64,000 nucleotides of DNA from positions 3,534,001-3,598,000 of the forward strand of contig OZ244235.1 of assembly GCA_965217095.1 (NCBI GenBank). The letters run 5' to 3'. The notes beneath the pieces are model-generated. The model saw only the letters and a program-made list of their open reading frames with translations. It was not told the DNA's origin and searched no databases. This document shows positions 59,524-64,000 of this stretch, piece after piece (the stretch's first letter is position 1; each line of letters opens with the position of its first letter). A program made the translations under genes and the position numbers. Source of the stretch: CAYNZV01 sp965217095. Its GTDB lineage: Bacteria > Latescibacterota > UBA2968 > UBA8231.

Positions 59524-60441
59524 TTATCGCGACGAGCCGATGGAGCTGAGCATGGAGCCGACGACCACCATCGCGGCTCCGACGAAACTCGCGGTGTTGA
59601 GAGACTCCGCCTGGAATCGGTCCGGCGCCAGCTGAGCCAGGATCAACATCGCCGATATGGTGAACAGGGGTGCCGTCGCCGTGACCACACTGACCCGCGA
59701 TGTCTCCAGATGTCTCATGGATGTGGAGTAGGCCATGAACGAGATCAAAGTGCTCACGGCACACGCGACGAGCAGGGCAAGGTCGGTCCCTTGCAGCTGC
59801 AGGAGATCCATGGGTTGAGACACTGGAACGAAGAAAAGAGATCCCGCGGCAAACAGCGGGAACATGATCGCGGTTGAAGAGACGGCGGTGAGCAGGAGTT
59901 TCTGGCACAGGGCAAAGGCGGCGAAACCCAGCGCTGCGCCCATTAGAAGCAGGATTCCTATCGTGAGATCGTTTACCCCTCCGAAGAGTTCCTCGAATCG
60001 TTGATTGAAGAACAGCGCCATTCCCGTCGCCAGGATGAAGAACCCGGTCCAGCGCCGGCGGCCGAACGGCTCTTTGAAGAACAACAAGCTGCCGAAGAGC
60101 ACGCAGGCGGGAGAGAGCTGAATGACGATCTGGGTGGTGCTGGGAGAGAGGAAATGGAGAGAGAGGATGTAGGTGATGTAGCTGCTGCCCAGGCCGACGG
60201 CGGCAACGGCCATGACCAGCAGCGACTTCCCGCGGAGTTGCGTCGCGGCGTGGAAATCGCCCGGACGCAAACATCCGAGCAGGAGGGCGGAGATGATAAA
60301 ACGAAACCAGGTAATGGTGAACGGATCGGTGACGGTCAGCAGCCCCTTGAGAGCAATCGGGAGCGTGCCCCACCCGAAGGCGGTCACCAGCGCCAGCCCG
60401 ATGCCAAGTGTGCGGCGGCCGGTGGGGACGTGCTGCTTCAA
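59524..60441 (-). CDS. EamA/DMT-family transporter
   Basis: 305 residues with ten membrane helices in two EamA repeats: the first begins LGIGLALVTAFGWGTLPIALKGLL and the second near residue 155 (DLTIGILLLMGAALGFAAFALC). SLHFLSPSTTQIVIQLSPACVLFGSLL and LETSRVSVVTATAPLFTI are the usual family helices. These move metabolites or amino acids across the inner membrane, usually outward. Substrate unknown. Confidence 0.88.
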   Translation of the reverse strand: MKQHVPTGRRTLGIGLALVTAFGWGTLPIALKGLLTVTDPFTITWFRFIISALLLGCLRPGDFHAATQLRGKSLLVMAVAAVGLGSSYITYILSLHFLSPSTTQIVIQLSPACVLFGSLLFFKEPFGRRRWTGFFILATGMALFFNQRFEELFGGVNDLTIGILLLMGAALGFAAFALCQKLLLTAVSSTAIMFPLFAAGSLFFVPVSQPMDLLQLQGTDLALLVACAVSTLISFMAYSTSMRHLETSRVSVVTATAPLFTISAMLILAQLAPDRFQAESLNTASFVGAAMVVVGSMLSSIGSSR

Positions 60442-60502
60442 TCGTTCGGTGGCTTCATCGAGCTAGAGACGGTCGCCCAGCAAAGGCGGATCTTGCCACG
60501 GC

Positions 60503-61582
60503 CTACCAGCCCTTGTCGGCAAACGACCGGCCCCCGGTGTACAACGCATCCATGATCGCCTGGTCCGTCCACATCTCTTTATGCGTGACGAGGGGCTGAC
60601 AGCGCCCGAGCACGCAGTCGACGAAGTGGTGAACCTCCCGCTCCATGCGCACCCTGGTGTCCTTGAACGAAGCAGCGAGCCCGGGTGCGACCTCCTCCGT
60701 TTTGTCGACGAAAGCGCCGGCTTCCCAGCTGTGAAGCTCTAACGGCACCATGGATGCCCGGCCGCGGGTCCCCCACACCTCCACCCCTGTCCCGTTGGTG
60801 GCGGACATCCAGACACTCTCGGTCGCAAGGGTAGTGCCGTCATCGAAACGGGCTAAGCCCGAGACCAACAGGTCGATGTCGCATTCGCCGCGAATATGCT
60901 CAAGCTCCTCGGGCAGGGAGTCGAACTCGTCGAAATGGGCGCTCGACACGCCGTCCACGGACACCAGATTTGGGCATCCCAGAAACCAGACCGCCAGATC
61001 CAGGGGATGGACACCGGTGCTGGCCAGAGCCCCGCCTCCCGAGACCGAGCGTTTGTAATGGGGGGCGTAGCTGGGAATGCCTGGTGAGTGTGCCCAGGCT
61101 CGGGCAAACAACGGCTTACCGATACCGCCGTCGTCGATGAATTTATGCACTACGCGGGCGTCGTCGCGGAAGCGGTAGTTGTATCCCACCATGAGCAACG
61201 TCCCTGATTTCTCGGCAGCCTCCAACATCGCTTCGGCGTCCGCGAGGTTCGGTGCCATCGGTTTGGCTGCCAGCACCGGAAGTCCCGCCTCCAGCGCAGC
61301 AATGGTCATGGGGGGACGTGCTCCGGCGAGGGTGCCGGCAATAACCATGTCCAGCGAACCGTCCGCGATCATCTTGTGATAGTCGTCGTAGATTCGCGGC
61401 CGCGAATCCTCCGGAATATCACCAAAGAACTCCTCACTCAGCTGTCGTGCGCGACCTAGGTCGAGGTCGCAGAGAGCGGTGATCTCGGCGTCTGGACAGC
61501 TGGCGATGTAGGGCAGCCAGGATGAGCTCGCCCAATGACCACAACCGATCTGACCGACGCGAACTGGAACATTACTGCTCAT
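60503..61582 (-). CDS. Gfo/Idh/MocA family oxidoreductase
   Basis: 359 residues. Rossmann motif VGQIGCGHWASSSWLP, active-site region LAAKPMAPN near 105 (AAKP instead of the common EKP) and the second-domain helix SGGGALASTGVHPLDLAVWF with the catalytic His near 195. GAAAGG precedes the ATG at 61582. It lies near a GNAT and a LarA/DUF2088-like gene on the same strand. Substrate unknown. Confidence 0.87.
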   Translation of the reverse strand: MSSNVPVRVGQIGCGHWASSSWLPYIASCPDAEITALCDLDLGRARQLSEEFFGDIPEDSRPRIYDDYHKMIADGSLDMVIAGTLAGARPPMTIAALEAGLPVLAAKPMAPNLADAEAMLEAAEKSGTLLMVGYNYRFRDDARVVHKFIDDGGIGKPLFARAWAHSPGIPSYAPHYKRSVSGGGALASTGVHPLDLAVWFLGCPNLVSVDGVSSAHFDEFDSLPEELEHIRGECDIDLLVSGLARFDDGTTLATESVWMSATNGTGVEVWGTRGRASMVPLELHSWEAGAFVDKTEEVAPGLAASFKDTRVRMEREVHHFVDCVLGRCQPLVTHKEMWTDQAIMDALYTGGRSFADKGW

Positions 61583-61652
61583 GGGGACCTTTCTCTGGAA
61601 AACGGCAACGTGGATAATGAGCGGGAGAATATAGCCGGCCCGCGAGTGACCA

Positions 61653-62225
61653 TCAAGAATCGACGGATGCCGCCGGCGCTTCCCTCTTGAGTAATGAAAA
61701 CATCAGACAATCGCGCCAACCGGTACGACCCGGTTCGTACTCCCGCAAGAGCCCTTCTTCTCGAAAGCCGGCACGTCTTACCACCGCCGCCGCGGTGTGG
61801 TTCTGTGGGTGGCAGCTGGCCTGTATCCGGTGCAGGTTCAAGCTGCCAAATCCAAAGCGGACAACCCTTTCTACCGCTTCGGTCGCGATTCCCATTCCCT
61901 GTTTGTGTCTCGACAACCAGTAGCCGATCTCGGCGCGGGACTCGCGCTCGAAATCGTAGAGAGAGCACGACCCTATCACCTCCGCCTCATCTTTTAGGGT
62001 AAGGGCCCACCACAAAAGGCGCCGCTCTTGGTACCAGGTGTGAATCAGATCGATATGTTGGCGGGCTTCTTCCACTGACTGATGCTGCAGATCCCAGAAC
62101 CGGTCTCCACTTAGGGTCGCAAAGTGAGTGAATAAGGTCGGAGCGTCCGCGGTTTCAACCCGGCGCAACACCAGGCGATCCGATTCGAGCTTGGGAAAGG
62201 AGGCGAACGCCTCTTGGAAGCTCAA
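61653..62225 (-). CDS. GNAT-family N-acetyltransferase (RimJ/RimL type)
   Basis: 190 residues. LESDRLVLRRVETADAPTLF is the typical RimL start, EIGYWLSRHKQGMGIATEAVE the acetyl-CoA pyrophosphate loop (Q/RxxGxA/G), and NLHRIQASCHPQNHTAAAVVRRAGFREEG the last strands. It acetylates an amine, perhaps a protein N-terminus or a small molecule; the target is not evident. Confidence 0.88.
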   Translation of the reverse strand: MSFQEAFASFPKLESDRLVLRRVETADAPTLFTHFATLSGDRFWDLQHQSVEEARQHIDLIHTWYQERRLLWWALTLKDEAEVIGSCSLYDFERESRAEIGYWLSRHKQGMGIATEAVERVVRFGFGSLNLHRIQASCHPQNHTAAAVVRRAGFREEGLLREYEPGRTGWRDCLMFSLLKREAPAASVDS

Positions 62226-62301
62226 CGGAATAGACTCTGGAGAGGTCAGCTTTCAGCGCCCAGGCGTCCCCGTGAGAGAGAGCCTGGAGGGCGGCACGTT
62301 G

Positions 62302-63558
62302 TCAGAAAGGCAGAAGATCGCCGTCGCCGTCGAATTCCATATCCGCCGGTCCGCCCAGAGCCGTCAGATCGTCGCGTCTATCGACCTCCGGTCCGTATAC
62401 CTCGGAAACGAGGATCTCGACGACCTCAAGGGTGTTCTTAATACGCACGACCTTGGCATCCTTGGGTGCCACCAGACCGACCGATTTCAATGCCACATCC
62501 AGGATCTTCTGGTCGGAGTCGAGATAGATCGGTATCGCTCCCGACGGGGGGTGACCGCCGGTGAGCACGTTGATATAGGTCATCTCGAGGTCCAGTTTGT
62601 CCACCAGCTTCTTGTGGGTAAACTCCGCCATGCCAAGTCCCGCGGCGTTGCCGTGGGTTTCCTCGGTGAGATCGCGGACGTAGATCCGCATGATCTTGGG
62701 GAATTCCTTCTCAGCGGCGCGGTGGTCGAGAAACTTGCGGCCGATCACGTTGCTATCCATTCCGGAGCCGCTGATATTCTTGCCCATTTCGTCAACGATC
62801 AGCAAGTCTGCCCGGTCGAACGGCAGGCGGGGCATCCATTTCTTGGCGAGGATCAGGAGTTCCTTCTCGCCTTCGGCGAAGTTTTCCGGAGCCACGGCCC
62901 GCACCAGCGCGGTGCGGTCATGCTGGTTTTCCACGATGCCGAGCCCGAAGAGGACGCCGCATTGGTCGATGACCGTCTGGGCTACCGCGCGAACGATGCG
63001 ATCGAAGCTGTACTGAACGATCGCCCGGTGGTAAATCTCCGCGCCTTTATGTTTGCCGAGACCGATCAACATCATCTTGTGCAAGCCGCTCTCGATCTCT
63101 CCGACAAACGTCGTGTGGGGTTTGACGCGCCCAACAACGACGACATGGTCGGCTTCGTAGGCATGTTTGTCGAAGTAGACGGGGACTCCATCTTCAATGA
63201 TCCCCACTTGCACCGTTTCCATCGAGGCGCGAATGGGGGCGCCCGCGTACTCCTCCGTCACACCGTACTCCTCAATGATCTTACGTTGATTCTCGGCGAT
63301 GCCGGCACCGTGACTTCCCATGGCCGGCACGAGAAAGGGTTCCAGCTGGAGCGCTTTCAACTCCTCCACGATAGCCTTGGTGATCAAGGCGATATTGGCG
63401 ACGCCCCTGCTCCCCACGGTCACCGCCACCGACTGCCCGGGCGTCACCTTTCCCGCAAGATTCAAACCTTTGATTTCGGCCCGCACCGCTGCCGGGATGT
63501 CGTCGACATCCGGTGCCTCGAACTCTTGGCGGACGCGGATCATTTTCGGATATGACAT
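62302..63558 (-). CDS. LarA/DUF2088-like protein
   Basis: 418 residues with CAGGAGAAA before the ATG. VAVTVGSRGVANI, VPAMGSHGAGIAE, VGRVKPHTTFVGEIESGLHKMMLIGLGKHKGAEIYH and LGMAEFTHKKLVDKLDLEMTYIN are typical of the DUF2088 group related to the nickel-pincer lactate racemase LarA. The His residues in the third motif could bind a metal. Whether it is a racemase or another hydroxyacid enzyme is not decided by the sequence. Confidence 0.75.
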   Translation of the reverse strand: MSYPKMIRVRQEFEAPDVDDIPAAVRAEIKGLNLAGKVTPGQSVAVTVGSRGVANIALITKAIVEELKALQLEPFLVPAMGSHGAGIAENQRKIIEEYGVTEEYAGAPIRASMETVQVGIIEDGVPVYFDKHAYEADHVVVVGRVKPHTTFVGEIESGLHKMMLIGLGKHKGAEIYHRAIVQYSFDRIVRAVAQTVIDQCGVLFGLGIVENQHDRTALVRAVAPENFAEGEKELLILAKKWMPRLPFDRADLLIVDEMGKNISGSGMDSNVIGRKFLDHRAAEKEFPKIMRIYVRDLTEETHGNAAGLGMAEFTHKKLVDKLDLEMTYINVLTGGHPPSGAIPIYLDSDQKILDVALKSVGLVAPKDAKVVRIKNTLEVVEILVSEVYGPEVDRRDDLTALGGPADMEFDGDGDLLPF

Positions 63559-63586
63559 GGAAGTTTCTCCTGTGTGAAAGCTGAGC

Positions 63587-64000
63587 CTAATGATCGGAAC
63601 TGGCCGGACCCGAGTCCAGGGGTAACTCCTCGTCCGGCGGAGGATTATCGAACAGTTCCAGGTGCTCGATCATTACCTCGGTGCGCAGGTCGGACTCCAA
63701 CTGGGCTCTGAACAGCGTTTTCGCACGCGTCAGCTGGCTAACCACCAACTCCTTGGCCGCGACCAGATTCGCGGCTTCCAGGCTGGCACCCTCGAAATTC
63801 GCTCCGGCCAGGACCGATTCGTAGAAATCGGCACCCCTGAGATTCGCCTCGCTGAAGTTGGCTCCGCTCAGATTGGTATCGGCGAAACCGGCACCACTGA
63901 AGGTTGCCTTCGAAATGTTCGCTTCCTGCAGCTCGGCTTGGCTGAAGTTCGCGCCCTTGCCGATGGCACCACTTAGATCCGCCCCGCTCAAGTTCGCTTT
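63587..64000 (-). CDS. pentapeptide-repeat protein (partial, 5' end outside window)
   Basis: About 137 codons to the stop at 63587; the frame is open through the window edge, so the start is missing. Repeats of A(D/N)LSG type (GADLSGAIGKGANFSQAEL, and so on) make a right-handed quadrilateral beta-helix, with a helical tail (SQLTRAKTLFRAQLESDLRTE). Such proteins include DNA-gyrase mimics, but most have no known role. Confidence 0.82.
   Translation of the reverse strand, partial: KANLSGADLSGAIGKGANFSQAELQEANISKATFSGAGFADTNLSGANFSEANLRGADFYESVLAGANFEGASLEAANLVAAKELVVSQLTRAKTLFRAQLESDLRTEVMIEHLELFDNPPPDEELPLDSGPASSDH

Overview
The window looks like chromosomal DNA from a GC-rich, uncultured, double-membrane bacterium. 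It encodes outer-membrane barrels, lipoproteins, a DUF2723 glycosyltransferase-like protein, a FlgD/T9SS-like C-terminal sorting domain, and many PhyH, Gfo/Idh/MocA and xylose-isomerase-like enzymes. This mix is typical of the FCB superphylum (for example Latescibacterota-like or Poribacteria-like marine heterotrophs). The phylum is inferred; no rRNA is present.

Layout. 1-6.3 kb: small-molecule catabolism (TPP-dependent E1 alpha/beta, two TIM-barrel isomerases, a glycosidase-like propeller, an Ldh2-type dehydrogenase, a decayed creatininase). 6.8-11.5 kb: a 2-hydroxyacid dehydrogenase split by a 3.7-kb IS1595-family transposon with 8-bp target duplications. It carries a DEDDh exonuclease and two paralogous unknown genes, and holds a second, nested IS1595-like element. 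11.5-14.1 kb: an Omp85-like barrel and a serine hydrolase. 14.2-22.9 kb: an integron, with a frameshifted IntI on the minus strand, an attI junction, three complete cassettes and two damaged ones. The cassette borders prove each other because each R' box is the complement of the R'' box at the far end of the same cassette. An IS256-family element sits in the array, and its transposase is interrupted by an ORF-less group II intron. A second copy of the nested IS ends the array at 23.9 kb.

23.9-30.9 kb: three PhyH dioxygenases, a cupin, a Gfo/Idh oxidoreductase and a large unknown alpha-rich protein. 31.1-31.9 kb: a secreted thioredoxin-like gene with an in-frame TGA in place of the first Cys of CxxC and a SECIS-like hairpin 11 nt downstream. 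A selB gene at 53.3-55.2 kb makes selenocysteine decoding plausible. 32.5-41.3 kb: tRNA-Val, a D,D-carboxypeptidase, AlgH, and an overlapping envelope operon (NamZ-like, LPG-synthase-like, GT2, DUF2723). 41.3-49.9 kb: a tandem double-length UvrA, ThpR, a 166-bp hairpin repeat that supplies both stop codons of a convergent pair, a FIST protein and an SDR. 50-55.7 kb: an SppA with a fused barrel-like N-terminus, TsaC, SelB and a truncated isomerase. 55.7-64 kb: ankyrin, SUMF1 and DUF4159 exported proteins, a DMT transporter, a Gfo/Idh enzyme, a GNAT, a LarA/DUF2088-like enzyme and a pentapeptide protein cut by the window edge.

Several genes carry single-base frameshifts (integrase, transposase, creatininase, redoxin). 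Whether these are true decay or assembly error cannot be decided from the sequence alone.
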